Shown here piece by piece: positions 24,746 to 36,378 of a DNA stretch of 64,000 bases. Each line of letters opens with the position of its first letter. Positions within the stretch are counted from its first letter, which is position 1. The stretch comes from Struthio camelus (Eukaryota > Chordata > Aves > Struthioniformes > Struthionidae). A model generated the notes under the pieces. The model searched no databases. It had not been told where the DNA came from and saw only the letters and a list, made by a program, of their open reading frames with translations. The position numbers were made by a program, and so were the translations under genes. The DNA is taken from assembly GCF_040807025.1 (NCBI RefSeq), contig NC_090943.1, forward strand, positions 7,550,356 through 7,614,355, in the 5' to 3' direction.

Positions 24746-26115
24746 GTAGATGTCTGAAATTAGATGAAGTGAATCCCATCCCTAAAGCCAGCCTGGGTAG
24801 GAGGTAGCGTAGGACGGTGCAATGCAAGAGTCTACATGTGAGCTGGAAGTCTGCACTCCCACCACCGTCAGTGGAGATCTAGTCAATGTGGTCGGTGGAG
24901 CCTAGGAAGCGATTTGTCTCGCTGTAAAGCAGACTCCTACGTTTGGTCAGTGAATCACTCTCTATACGCCCACATTTCAGGGAGATGGATCCTATCCCTG
25001 AAGTTAGGAGAGATGAATCTCACCCCTAAGTCTTTTTCTTCATTTTTGTATCTGCTGCTAGCTTTCCAAAATGCCATAATACTAAATCATTTGCTAGAGT
25101 TAGCTCTTACTTCATTTTTCCTCCATCCCCAATCAAACCATCACAAACATTTATTCTGTTTATCTTCTGAATTCCATTTCAAAATTAGAGTGAAACTCAA
25201 AGTCTTCCAACCCTTCTTCAGTTTCAGTCAAGCCCTTCAGTATATATGTACATCAGCAGTGCGTTAGAGCCTTCTTCCTCCTCCAGTTTCCTTATTAAGT
25301 TCTTGCTCCTCTCCATTACTGCAGACAGCTCAACCTGGGTGTCTCTCTCTGTGGAAATTTTCCGCGCTCTTCCCCCGTTTTTTCCTTTCCTTTCTAGATA
25401 CTTTAAATGTGCAACAGTGGAGACTCCTTGTCAATAGTACTACCAGTGCGGTTCTCAAATAACTGTGTGTCAGGTGCACAAATTATGGAACTAATAAACA
25501 CTGTGATTACATTTTGTGTATGAGTTTTCAAGGCATATGATAATGAATATTAATAGAAACTATTTCTTTGGTAAATGATTGTTTTCTCAATAATTGATAT
25601 AAATAAAATCACTTTGATATGAAACAGAGATATTTCTGATGTCTATATCAGAATGCAACAATTTGTTTCCACAAGAAAAGGCACACCTGCCAGTGTATAC
25701 TAGTAGAAATGTAAATATTTGCAGTTTTTGTAATAATTAAATCCAGTCCTCCAAGGCCCATCTCACAACATGCAAAGACAGAATTCAGGCTCATTAATTA
25801 ACAAAGAATTGAATGAAGCGGCACAAAACCAGATAGAATTAAAAACTCAGAAATCAGTCAGAGAAGGCAGGCTCCATCTCACCAGACTTCAGATGTCTAT
25901 ATGTAGATGGCTGCAGGTGACATAGTCACTCTGCTAGTCACTCCTTCTTAGTCAATGGAGACCGGCACGTGTGTAAGGTACGATTATTTAATCGATTTTA
26001 AGTGTCTAACTTAGGATGAAATGAATCACTGTCTCCCTGGACTAGATATCCGCTGACTCTACAGGGAGCTGAGGGGGACTAGCTTAGATTTAGATGTTCA
26101 GTCAGGTGAACACAG
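24746..26115. repeat. Cluster of related short motifs
   Basis: A motif of the form 'gatgaatcycatccct' recurs. Copy 1 (24755-24785) and copy 2 (24998-25028) match at 24 of 31 positions by hand alignment. A version at 26003-26027 matches 24751-24775 at 19 of 25. Another unit, 'gagatggatcctatccctga', starts at 24982 directly before copy 2, so two units are near-tandem. The intervening DNA is partly unique. These may be parts of one or more worn inverted-repeat transposons of a type seen in birds, but the family is not identified. Confidence 0.5.
25430..25860. promoter_or_regulatory. Candidate conserved non-coding element, AT-rich
   Basis: The block is repeat-free and almost without CpG. It has repeated homeodomain and SOX/OCT-like words: 'gataatgaatattaataga', 'ctcaataattgatataaat', 'gcaacaatttgtttcc' and 'gctcattaattaacaaagaa'. 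A perfect 7-bp stem TTCTGAT/ATCAGAA with a 6-nt loop lies at 25634-25653. This texture is typical of developmental enhancers in gene deserts. The alternative is simple AT-rich neutral DNA; alignment to other amniotes would settle it. Confidence 0.4.
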
Positions 26116-27849
26116 CACAAACATAATAACCTGCTTTTGAAACATTTTGTAAGAAATACACGAAAACCAGTCTAACCAGTATTAAAAGAAAAGAAGAGTC
26201 ATAGACCCCAAATTTTGCTTATCTGTCCATTTGCAGGACTGTATCCCAGTCAAATATGTCTTCCCATGGCCTTTTATTGCACAGTTAGGTCAGTGCGGCT
26301 GGAGCTGTACCCCCCCTCTGAACTGCATTTCATCCGGCAGCTAAAATTCTCACGGTGATGGAGTTATGGCTAATGGCAACCGGATGCTTTCCTTCCATGA
26401 GAAAATTTTGGGATGGGATGGGACAGGACGGAACAGGAAGGGAAGGAAGAAGGAATTTGCTTGGAAAAAGCCCACGATTTTCTTCCAAAGTGGAAGTGCT
26501 CTACGGGAAGCAGATATTTTCCTTAAAAAGGTGTGCTTACTCACACATGCGAAAAAGGAGTTTTGATAGATTATTTTTGCCCTCCTATGGTTTGGTTGCA
26601 GTCAAATCTATCAATAAAAAGTGGACAGGAGACTTTCAGGGAATATCTTCAGACATCCATTCTGAAGAGATCAAAGGGAGTTTTACTGATGAATTTACTG
26701 TCCTACTGACTTATTTTTTTAGAAATCCTAGACACCTGGAAAAGTGTTAAAAAGATGAAGGGAGGGGGGAAAGAATGACAATATGCTGCCCTTCAAAAGA
26801 GGACAGAAATTCTTCCTAACAATTGCATCCTCCAAACCTAGCTTCAACGCCTTTTAAAATAATGGAACAAATATTGAAAGAAAAGAAAAAGCTGTAACAG
26901 ACCCATGAGCTGTCATACTTCTTATAGCTGTTTTCTATGGCTTTTTAAAAACAGCTAAGGGCCCAGCTTAGTCACTATGTGTTCTCCTCATCCTCTCAAT
27001 GTTGCTTCGTTCCTTTTCCTTCTTTCTTTGTAGTGTCTTTGCTGCATCATCTTCCACTAGACCGTAATCTCTTCAAAGCAGGAATCCTCTCTGAACTGTT
27101 GAGTGATATCCAGCACAAGAGCGACCTCGGTCACGGCTGGAGCCCTGAGGTGCTATTGCAAGGCAGCTGAAAAGAAGCAGGTGGCGAAGTGGGGATTTAC
27201 AAGGGAAAGTAAAAATCAGGCAGACGGGATTTCTTTTTTTTTTGGTTGAATTACAATGTTAAAGAATGAAGGCAAAGTCACTAATGTATTATGTCTGTAT
27301 TCTGACGCTCTCACCTCCAACAGGTTTCTTTTTGACACAGCAAAGAAGAAAAAGGCATTGCCCCAACTCTCTTGAACCCTTAAGTGCCTTACACAGCACT
27401 CTTGGGAGGCAATTGGTCACCATTTCTCTTTTGCAAATGTGCAAGTGAGGCAAAGAAAAGCAAAGCCCCAGATCCTGAAAAGACACCTAAACCAGGAGAT
27501 AGCTGTCCAAAAAGCCCCTCATGTCAAGCACTGTCCTAAGCATACTGCTGGATATCTACCTGGCCCTGGTTAGTAACTCTGACTGCTCTAGCTCTAATTG
27601 ACTTTAGCAAGGCCCTCAAAAATAGTGCCGTTATAATTATTTTTTCTCAAACACGATGATGACAGTAGCGGGGTTAAGGCTCTTCTCGCGTCTTCCCTTG
27701 TCTTGCCTTGCAGATGGTGCAGTCGTGAAGGGTTGTGAGCTATGCTGCCTCCCTGCCTGGGGAGGTGGGATCTGAGTCAACATCCCCCAGTTAAGTCATT
27801 TGAAAAAAAACATTTTTTAGGAATACAAGTTTTATGAGTCAAAAAAATT

Positions 27850-27935
27850 CCTTGTTCTGTAGTCTGCTGGTTAGAGTACCCAGCTGGGGGTAAGGTGTTT
27901 TGGGGCCTAGGCCTGCTTTCACTCCTTTGCGTCCG
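27850..27935 (+). repeat. tRNA-derived SINE head (MIR-like)
   Basis: 'gtagtctgctggttagagta' then 'cccagctgggggtaaggtgt' and 'tttggggcctaggcctgctt' follow the tRNA-derived head of MIR-type SINEs ('gtggttagagcacccgcctg', then 'gagacctgggttcaaatcc'). The first part resembles the RNA polymerase III A box and the second a decayed B box. It is not a tRNA gene: the acceptor stem and a good B box are missing. Confidence 0.6.
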
Positions 27936-28639
27936 ATGTTAAATGATATTTCATAAAAACACTCAATTTTTTCGGTTGAATTGTACAGTGGAGGAAGGAA
28001 GTACCAAAGAGGAAAATTCAGCCCTGTTTCTATGCCACTCGTGGGAAAGATTCAAGGAATATTCTGCTTTTGGTTGGTAAAAGAGGATTTTAGCCATACG
28101 TTAACCTTGGTATTAGTGGTCTGAGACAGACAGCTGAACTACACACACTGCTCAGTCCTACTGCTGCTTAAGTGCTGATAAAAAAGATATTATTTCTGCT
28201 AAAGCATAAACCCAAAGCTTTGATTTTCAGGAAACTGGCAGGCAAAGCCGTGGGAGGAATCGGAAAAAAAAAACCATCTTTTTTGCTAAATCAGTTGGTG
28301 GATGTGGTAATGTAAGGGCTGAACTCACCAAAAGCCATGCTGGAAATCATACAGTCGCTTTTCCCCAAGCTGCGCTCAGGACTGTGTGGTCTGTCCTGTG
28401 AAAAGTAGATGAGAAATCCAAAAATAAAACAGCTGACAGTAAGTTGCGATCAGCACACCATACATATGTAAATCGTTGCTGACCCTGAGAAGAGCTGCCT
28501 CCGCATTATGATAAGGTCTCAAACCTGATTGAAATTTTTCATAAAGGGTATTATTTTGGAGGTGATCCTGAAATGAGCAGAGCAGGAAAATCATCAGCCT
28601 CTTTCCTCTGTAGTCAGAAAAATAGGTTACCAATGAGAA

Positions 28640-28990
28640 GGACATTGGCGAAATGAATGTCTTTACAATTCAGCCTCTGGATTTTTCTATATCTCAGAGC
28701 TGCCTTTAATGACAGCATAGTTCTGGGACATAATTATATAATTATTATCGTACTGATAATGTGCAGGCATTTGCTACTGTTAAAGCCACTGCTGCTCTAA
28801 TTTAGCTGATAAAGGCCTTTCACAATGCAATATTAATAATACCAGAGTATTCTGGATGCAGTATTGCATCACTGTCCTTTACTGGGCCCCTTTAGCATCA
28901 GAGAGCCAATGCAGCAGAATGACACCAGCCATCTGTATGGCACACACACTTAGGCCATTAGTATTTTTATTTATTAATAAAGATAACTGA
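28640..28990. promoter_or_regulatory. Candidate conserved non-coding element
   Basis: A repeat-free block has 'cataattatataattattat', 'cgtactgataatgtgcagg', 'ctaatttagctgataaagg' and 'caatgcaatattaataatac', with GATA-, homeodomain- and CEBP-like words close together and almost no CpG. It continues to 'atttttatttattaataaag' near 28980. No frame is open over it. Texture strongly resembles deeply conserved vertebrate enhancers, but this is inference. Confidence 0.4.
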
Positions 28991-29051
28991 AACAATGGAA
29001 AGATTCAGAGTTGTTTCCATGTTGCTCGGTTACAAATGGGACTTTCTTTCC

Positions 29052-29067
29052 TTTTTTTTTTTTTTTT
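29052..29067. repeat. T16 homopolymer
   Basis: Sixteen T residues follow 'cttttc'-type pyrimidines. It could be the A tail of a minus-strand retrocopy, but no body is recognisable on the minus strand next to it. Confidence 0.85.
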
Positions 29068-32000
29068 AAAGAAGTGTGAGGGCTTTTTTTAGAAATTGAA
29101 AGCCAAAACCATTTGTATTTTACTGTAAACGTGCCAGGCAGACAGCTGGAAGGGCTTCCTCTCTGCTCTATATGTGAACCATGCTCATGCAGCTTGGAGG
29201 AGAAAGGGGAATGATGGGTTTTCAGAGATGCTCTGTTTACGCTAGTGCCTCTGCACTTCAGCTGCTCAGCAATATTCAAATCAGACCCATCTTCCTAAGA
29301 TGTCTTTTTCCTAGCTCGTATCACCAGCTTCAAACCTTCGGCTCAACCACTTCCTTGCTGTTCTCCCAGCAACCCTGCCCACCTGAGAGACTGCAGATTT
29401 TTGGCGTCAGCATGCTCCCTCAAAAGGAGGGTCAGGACGAGCCTCAGGGTTCTCTTGTTTTCCTGACCACCTCCAGGCATGGCAAAGGCACTTGTTAGGT
29501 GGCATATTGCCATCTCTGCACTGCCCAGCTTGGCCTGCTCACGCTCCCAGTTGACGCCGTGGTAAATGCAGTGCAGGAGGAGAGCAGGCCCAGGCACTGC
29601 TGGGGAGAGGTGGCACCACGAGGAAACCCATCAGTGGTTGCTGGAGGTTCTAGGAGAAGCTGGGAGGCCTGAGGGAGCGAAGGGGAGGCACGATGCCTGC
29701 AAACCATAAGGAGCAAGTGGAGGGAGAAGGGAGGGGGCACATGCTTTGGCTCTGCTACTGACCATGCTAGACCACGTGTCCATCTACACTTGTGAACATT
29801 ACCCGTTTCCTTTCAAAAATCCTATATATGCTGTGGGATGGGCCTGTTTCCACAAGAACAACTGGCTCGGTCACAAGGCCACTCTGCCATCTCTACCCAG
29901 AGACATTTCTTGTTACACAGGCTTTGGGGTGACCTAGAAACTCCTGAAGAGTCTACTACTAGCATCCTCCTGCTAGCCCACACTTCTGCCTGCCTCCTTG
30001 CCCAGCAGACAGACCTGCTGTCATCCCTCATTTTAACCCTGTTTCCTTCAGGAAGGCTCTGTGTCCTTACCCCCTACTAATAAATCCCATTTCACCTCCT
30101 CTCAGTCATGCCCCACACCACCTCAGGTCCCTTCTCCCAAGGAGCCTCACATCCCATCCCCAAGGCTCAGGGCAGACACAGAACGGTCATCCCTTTCCAC
30201 CACCTCCACCTTCCAAGCTGAGGTGTTTTAGGAAGAGGGAAAGGAGAAGGGAAGAGTAGCACCACCTCTAGGTGCTCTAGGGGCAGAGGAAGAAGGGCAT
30301 CCCCATTTTAAACTTCTACTCACAGTCCTGTTCTGGAAATACTCTTCTGAAGGAGCACACTCTGCCACCCCAGGCATGGCTAAATGTTTCCCCGTGATGT
30401 CCCTCTGAGTGTTTGTACACTATGTTAGGTACGTCATTTCTCCTAAATTATCTTTGTTGCTTTTTTCCCACCCTGTCTCCAGGTACATCCTCCTCCTTCC
30501 TTTCTCCCACCTACAAAGAAAGAACATTCCTGTTTTAGTCATCTCTGTGCTTCTGCTTGTGGGAGTGTGTGTAGGGCTCACAAATGCAAGGGAAAACTCC
30601 AGGACAAGAGCACTCATACCTCATCTCTGTTTTTGGAGCAAGACTGCCAGAGCAGAAGGACAGAGGGCTGGTTTCAGGCTGAACTGGGGACAGGCAAGTC
30701 TGAATTTATTGTCTGTTCATGACAAGGGCAGCAGGATCTGTCGGACACAAGGAGCACCCCTCTGCTCTCTGGAAAGAATGGTTGTCCTCAGCCCACCTCT
30801 CCCATGACTTAGCTCCAAGCACCCACAGTCTTACTTGTCCTCATGAAGGACAGGCCAAACACAGGTGGCTGATCAATCCCACCCGTTCTTGCACTTGATG
30901 CTGCAAGATTTTCCAGAAAGACCCTTCTCCCTTCCTCTAAATCTGGTAGTCATCACCTGGCAGTAAAGAGGCAGATGAAGCATGTCATGGGTGCTGTGCC
31001 ACCAGAGCTGCACCCAGCCAGCTCGCCCACACCAGATACATGCGCTTGTGCACACAGTACGGACCGGCATTCTCCATCCCAGGATCCACGGAGCTTAACC
31101 TATACCTGCAGACTGGGTCCTCGCCACATAGTGACCACATAGTGCACTGGACTGTCACCTGGACCCCACTCAATATTTTGGCCACTATTAAACTATTTTT
31201 CACCTTTTTGCTGACATGTAGAAAAGGAATACCAAAGGAATCAGGCACTGCATCGGTTACGGAGGAGAACTTCCTCCAGTAAACCCAGTACAAGAAAACC
31301 AAACCTTCATCTCTCCCTTAGCTAATGATCTAATGGATTTACTTTAGATACCATCAGGGTGAGACCTGTGCCTGCCTTCAGACAGGAATTAGGCACACAG
31401 TCTGTGAATTCATAACGGGAATGAAAAGGAAAAAATCCCAAATAACCTATGCACCATTAAAAGACGAAGAAATTTCAAATGAAAGTATTTTAAGGTGGAA
31501 CATAGTTTAACATTAGTTTTTATAACAGCTAGCATTGGGGTAGTAGACATTTAACACCCACAAGAATTTAAAGGAGTTGTTTTAACTAGTAGAAGAAACC
31601 TGTGCTTTTCCACTAGTATGATCAAAACAGATTGAAATGTATAGCATAAAGGAAGTAAGCTATTTGAATAGGATAAAAAAACACCTTAAAGTTCAAAGGA
31701 GTTGTATATACCAAATATATAGTAACAGAATATACAAGGATCTGAGTTTTGATGCTTTGTGTCAAATAATGGGAGACAGGAGTCTCGATAGAAATTTTTT
31801 TTAAATCCACTACTTTGCCCACAAATGTGTCTGTAGCTGGTGCACATAATCCAGTAATATATTCAAGTCATATTAGTTTAAGAAGGTTTATAAAAGAGTG
31901 CTCAACTATTAAAGCTCCATTGTCTCTAGACAAATCTCCAAAATCCTCAATAGATTCAGTCCTTAGTCTACAGCATATATAAGAACATTACCACTTCTTT

Positions 32001-32214
32001 TATCCTGGCTTCAGGTAACTACCCAGACTCTCAATCTGAGACTGATTTATTTATTACCTCCAGTTAGACATATTAAGAACATTGCTATTCTCATTAACAA
32101 ACAGTGGTTTCCCTGAACATTACTTCAACGGCCAGCTATTTTTATAATTACCTTGCAAATTTTAGCTCCAAGTAACACTCTTCCGTCTTAAGCTGCTTTA
32201 ACAAATTCAGCACC

Positions 32215-32296
32215 TTGGGCTTGATCCAAGTGAAAATCCAGTGAAATCAGAGGAAAGACTTTCATGAACTTCAAGGGGTTTTGGAACAGGTTTTAT
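32215..32296. repeat. Worn palindromic sauropsid repeat
   Basis: The left arm 'gggcttgatccaagtgaaaa' and 'tccagtgaaatcagaggaaa', centre 'gactttcatgaacttcaagg' and right arm 'ggttttggaacagg' trace a known layout. It reads 'gggcctgatccaaagcccat', then 'tgaagtcaatggaaagactc', then its inverted copy. Both arms and the 'aaagact' centre are in register over about 80 bp. It is probably a non-autonomous hairpin element active in early sauropsids; the family name was not determined. Confidence 0.65.
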
Positions 32297-32445
32297 ATAT
32301 ACGCCGTAATTTTTACACAGAAACGTGGCTATTTGTAATATCATCCATAGATAATAAATATCGTGGTTAGGGAAGCCAACACAGCCTCCTATTAATATAA
32401 GCTCATACTTATCATTAAAACGTCCTGTTTTCCGTTTCTTATAAC

Positions 32446-32463
32446 TGGGCAAACGTTTGCCCA
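32446..32463. promoter_or_regulatory. 18-bp perfect palindrome
   Basis: TGGGCAAACGTTTGCCCA reads the same on both strands with no spacer. The halves TGGGCAAA/TTTGCCCA resemble sites for dimeric DNA-binding proteins, and the centre AAACGTTT is itself palindromic. A perfect 18-bp palindrome is unlikely at any one place by chance, though one per several hundred kilobases is expected over many positions. No regulatory partner is identified. Confidence 0.5.
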
Positions 32464-34554
32464 TTTAAGAAAAGGCTTTCCCCATCGAGCGTCTGCCTCA
32501 GGTCGCTTCTTTTTAATATAATTAAAAGCAGTCCAAATTCTTTTGAGAACAGGCCTGGAGAAAAAGTCCAGTTTGCTAATATTAAATACTGGCGTCCTTT
32601 TTTTCCAAGACTCCTTAGCACCCCTTTCCTAGGGAAGAGAGACTTCACATTTGGAAGGAAGGATGGCATTTGCGACAGCACCTTTTCCATTCTCTGTCTA
32701 TAGAAGAGTAGATTTTGGGACACAAAGAAAATGCGGTTTACTCAATCAAGAATCCTTTTTTGCTTTGCACTTCCTTTGCTTAACTGCTGCTTTGTATTTT
32801 TGTCTAGGTGGGACCACAGATCTGGCAAATACTGTAATCCCAGTCACCTGGAGGGATGGCACAGACCACACGGCAAGTGAGGCCGTCTTCTGAATGCTCA
32901 GAATCCCCTTCCCTGCATGGGATAGACTATAGGTTTTGAGAAGCACCCACCGTGCTACTCTTTTGCCAAGTGTATTTTTACCTAAACTTGAGGCTGTTAT
33001 TCTTCTGATTCCATTTGTCTGTCAGAAAGCAAAATTTCCAGGTAACTGAGTTTGACATCGCCAAAAAACTGGCAACATGTTTTCATGCCTCTTTGGTTCT
33101 GATCTGGAAATTGGTGAGGTACTTGTTTCCACACTTGCAGAGCAACCCAGCCAGAGCTGCCTTTCCAATATCAGATCTTCACATCAATATGTTTAACCAC
33201 TACTGCACCTTGTCCTGTGGCACATATTAGGTGGCTTGAGAGAGAGAAAATTGTGGAAGCCACGCTATTTACTACAGGCATGCTCAGACAGCAGGTGAAA
33301 CCTCCACGTACACCTTATACGAGAAGCACGCATAGAGAAATCAAGATGCGACCAAAGGATGGCGGTATCTTATTTCACAAAGAGGTCAAATAGTGTCTCA
33401 ACAGAAGAAGAACTAGGATCCTTTACAGACGCATACAGGGCCATAGGACTCTGATGGACAAGCAGACGATCATAGGTGTGCATGGACCTTCATGCTACTC
33501 CAGCTAAAATGAATCCAGTATTTGACCTAGCTTGTTTGAAAACTAGTTGTCTGTTCATTGCGCCACAGTCTCAGGAATAGCCTTCAAATGCAAAGAATTA
33601 GAGAGAATCGGTTCGATTTCTGCACCTCATATTTTTCTCTATCTGGTAAATTATCACTGAAAGGCTTGAAGAAGAAGGGTATCTCTGACGCCCTGACCAA
33701 CACTCCTCATCTTCTTAAGTGTCACATCTATTGTGGAGCCCTTGCTGAGCTGACAGTCCATGTGGCACAAGTATATAATTGCTACTGTACCAATCCATTA
33801 CTTTGCAAAGCACACAGAGAACGAACAGCTCTATATAAAGCCAAACTATTCCCTGCTGTGTGGTGCTGAATATGTCAAAAGAAAGAAAAAAGAAACATAA
33901 GAGAATCCTAGTATAAATGCAAAAATGTTTATTGTTGTTGCTGTTGCACAGCTCTGCCCCCAATGCAAGACAATTCCTCTCTCATTAAGTCACAATAAAT
34001 GATAGATATGGCCAGTGGCTGAGACTTGTTCTTAGATTAAATGTTGTGAGAAACGTCTCTCCACCACTAGGCAGGTGAGATCATTTCTTTTCCCCATTAT
34101 TCTAATTTCTTCTCTCTCTTTCTGAGTAACACAGCATGACTTGATAGCTTCTGCCTATAAACTATTGACGTATGTTTGCTTTGAAAGGGGCCTCCTAAAG
34201 TGTGAAGAATGGGCCAAAGAGTTCTTGACTACTCACAGCGAGTGTGGCCAGACCTTCTGTAGCGCTTAACCCTTTGTCAGCTGTTACAGAATTAGAGGGA
34301 CTCTGGTCTTGTTGGATTTTCTTCCGGATAAGCAAGAGGGTGGCTTCCCTACTCTCTGGTCTAATCAGCTACAGTCTCTATTGACCTCTGGAAGTGTCTT
34401 GAATTATTTGCTTGTTCCACTCCAGAGCCTGTCTTTATACATTTCTGGATGTGAAGAATCATTTGTAGCAGGATTGGAGAGTCACCATGGGAGAGGACTG
34501 CAATACTTCTTTATTCAAGGAAGCATCAGCCATTTAGTAAGGAGACTGGTAGAC

Positions 34555-34645
34555 TGATAGTCAGGAGAACAGAATTTTTTTCCTGATTCATTTTTGACCA
34601 TGAGCAAGCTGCTCCATTACTCTACTCTGAGTCTGTACCTTGTTT
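34555..34645 (+). repeat. MIR-like SINE fragment
   Basis: 'agtcaggagaacagaatttt' then 'tttcctgattcatttttgac' and 'catgagcaagctgctccatt' follow the MIR order 'caggagacctgggttctaat', 'cctggctctgcc', 'gaccttgggcaagtcactta'. Decay is heavy, but the 'gaccatgagcaag' core is distinctive. Confidence 0.5.
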
Positions 34646-35466
34646 ATTTGGGCCCAGATCCCACATAGACTCCACTTATATCAAGGTTCTATGAGTAAAA
34701 TTAAACCAAGCCATATGTTTTTTGAGGAGCAAGGCCTTAAGATTGCAAGGGGATGTCTTCCCTGTTAATCAGAAGAGTGCTAGGAAGGAAGCTCGACTTC
34801 TGGGCCTCTAATCAGCCATGGTGCTTAATTGTTAGATCACTACCAAACCTAGCTCTCGACAAAGTTCTGGCATATTTCCCTCCAAGGACTCTTCCCAAAA
34901 GGCAAGACTACATCAGAGCTGATTTTCTCTCCCCTACATAATTCTCCAGTATCATCTGAGCAGGCTTTGCACCTTCATCTGTGCCCATGCCCGTTCCTGC
35001 CACAGCCTCACTGTACAGTGCCAGCTCCCAATGGGCACAGGGGCACAAACAGTCATCACTGTGTATCAGATACTCGAAAATAATAATTATGCTTTAAGGC
35101 CACAGGGATATCATGGGTTCACAGGAGTTCCAGGCAAAGTGCTTTGCAGTTGTGGATGTCTGCTTTAGAGGAGGTAAGCACAGGCCGTGTAGAGACGAGC
35201 AGGTCCATTCTACTTAGCCTCAGGTTCTGGGATCAGCCTCTTGTAGCAATATATACCCTGTTTTACACCGAACTCAGTTCTGACAGGAACTGCTAGATGC
35301 TACCATACTGCAAAGAGTAAATAGAGCTAAGTGGTTAAACAAACAGTATTACAATGCGATCTTCTCTCAGCTGATAAGAGGTGCAGGTCAGCCTCATTTG
35401 GTAGTGGTGTCCCATCAGACCTTAGCAGATACAAATCCTAGAATATTTTTGCTATTTCCTCAGTTG

Positions 35467-35478
35467 AAAAAAAAAAAA
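35467..35478. repeat. A12 homopolymer
   Basis: Twelve A residues are followed by 'taaaaatc'. No source element is recognisable upstream. Confidence 0.8.
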
Positions 35479-35554
35479 TAAAAATCAACAAATCCCATGT
35501 GCTATGAGGCCCACTTTAAGCACCAGCTCCCTGCACTTTACTGTCAAGCAGAGC

Positions 35555-35645
35555 TTTTATTCCTATTGCAAGATGAGACAAGGAAAGAGAGTGATATCCA
35601 AAGCAGGATTTGGAAACCTAGGATGCTTGACCTCACAGTGTTATT
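35555..35645 (-). repeat. Possible minus-strand MIR-like fragment
   Basis: 'ttgcaagatgagacaaggaa' and 'agagagtgatatccaaagca' followed by 'ggatttggaaacctaggatg' recall the reverse complement of MIR: 'acagatgaggaaactgaggc', 'ccaaggtcacacagc', then 'gggatttgaacccaggtctc'. A middle portion appears deleted. The match is weaker than the other MIR calls. Confidence 0.4.
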
Positions 35646-36271
35646 ATAGATTGCTCACAGGAGATGATGACTGCTGAGCAACAGAATGAAGTTGGAGGCG
35701 AAAGGACAAATTCTCGGGCCTTACATTATTTGAAGAAAACAACAATTCAATTAAAAATAACTTGCAATCCCTTAGAGAGAAAAGTGAGTTGCAGAATTTT
35801 GATCTGGATCTCAAATTCTCAAAGAGTTCCAGGATATTTATTCCTGTCCAGAATTTTGGCTTGGATTGTTGGAGGGAAGAGTCAGCCATCAATTTTGGAT
35901 CTAACTTCAGACTGTGAAATCATAAATCCAAAAGAACTGGACATTCTCATCCAGGAATTCATTTTTTTCTTTAAAATGTGATTCACTCAGCATGACTAAG
36001 GGCATATCTACATGGATGAACGAAGAACTTCTTTCCACTGATCACACCACCCAGCTCTTTTCCAGGAGTCGTGTGGTCGTCTTGGCACATGTGGGTTAGT
36101 AGGACTACTATTGAATAGACAGAGGTCGCTCAGTAACTGTTGTAGAGTGAGCAATAATACTTACTTCCTTTTAGATTTGACTGTAATATTCAGAAATTAG
36201 AGGACTGCCTTTTTAAGAATTTGCCAAAAAAGTTTTCGTTTAGATTGTGTATGTGAGTACCTGAGTGTCTT

Positions 36272-36282
36272 AAAAAAAAAAA
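36272..36282. repeat. A11 homopolymer
   Basis: Eleven A residues lie directly upstream of the worn hairpin repeat at 36305. This is a simple repeat without further context. Confidence 0.75.
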
Positions 36283-36304
36283 TCACTTGAACATATGTTT
36301 CAAC

Positions 36305-36378
36305 TCTGATCCCATTAGATTCCTGCCCATTTGAATCGGACTTTTCCTACGTTTAAGTGTTTTGCTGGATCAGGGCCA
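36305..36378. repeat. Worn palindromic sauropsid repeat
   Basis: 'tctgatcccattagattcct', 'gcccatttgaatcggacttt' and 'tcctacgtttaagtgttttg' end in 'ctggatcagggcc'. Layout is 'cctgatcc' arm, 'cccattgaagtcaatgggac' core and inverted 'ggatcagggcc' arm, matching the hairpin class called elsewhere in this window. Both outer arms survive, so the full element is spanned. Confidence 0.65.

Larger units (their letters stand above)
26116..32214. other. Unique non-coding block
   Basis: No gene is recognisable. 26405-26455 is purine-rich with imperfect 'gggat'/'ggaag' units. 27850-27935 looks like a tRNA-derived SINE head and 28640-28990 like an enhancer. 29480-31150 is GC-neutral to GC-rich unique DNA with several short chance frames on both strands. 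31480-32200 is AT-rich; 32060-32200 has some TAAT words but nothing decisive. Confidence 0.6.

Noticed and set aside
26355..26750. 131-codon plus-strand open frame
   Set aside because: The first part is an imperfect 'gggat/ggaag' purine repeat and the rest has no recognisable domain or splice structure.
27855..27935. Possible tRNA gene
   Set aside because: It has an A-box-like word, but the acceptor stem does not pair and the B box is decayed. A SINE head explains it better.
29052..29067. Processed pseudogene A tail on the minus strand
   Set aside because: The sequence that would be the pseudogene body on the minus strand shows no coding or transcript-like similarity that I recognise.
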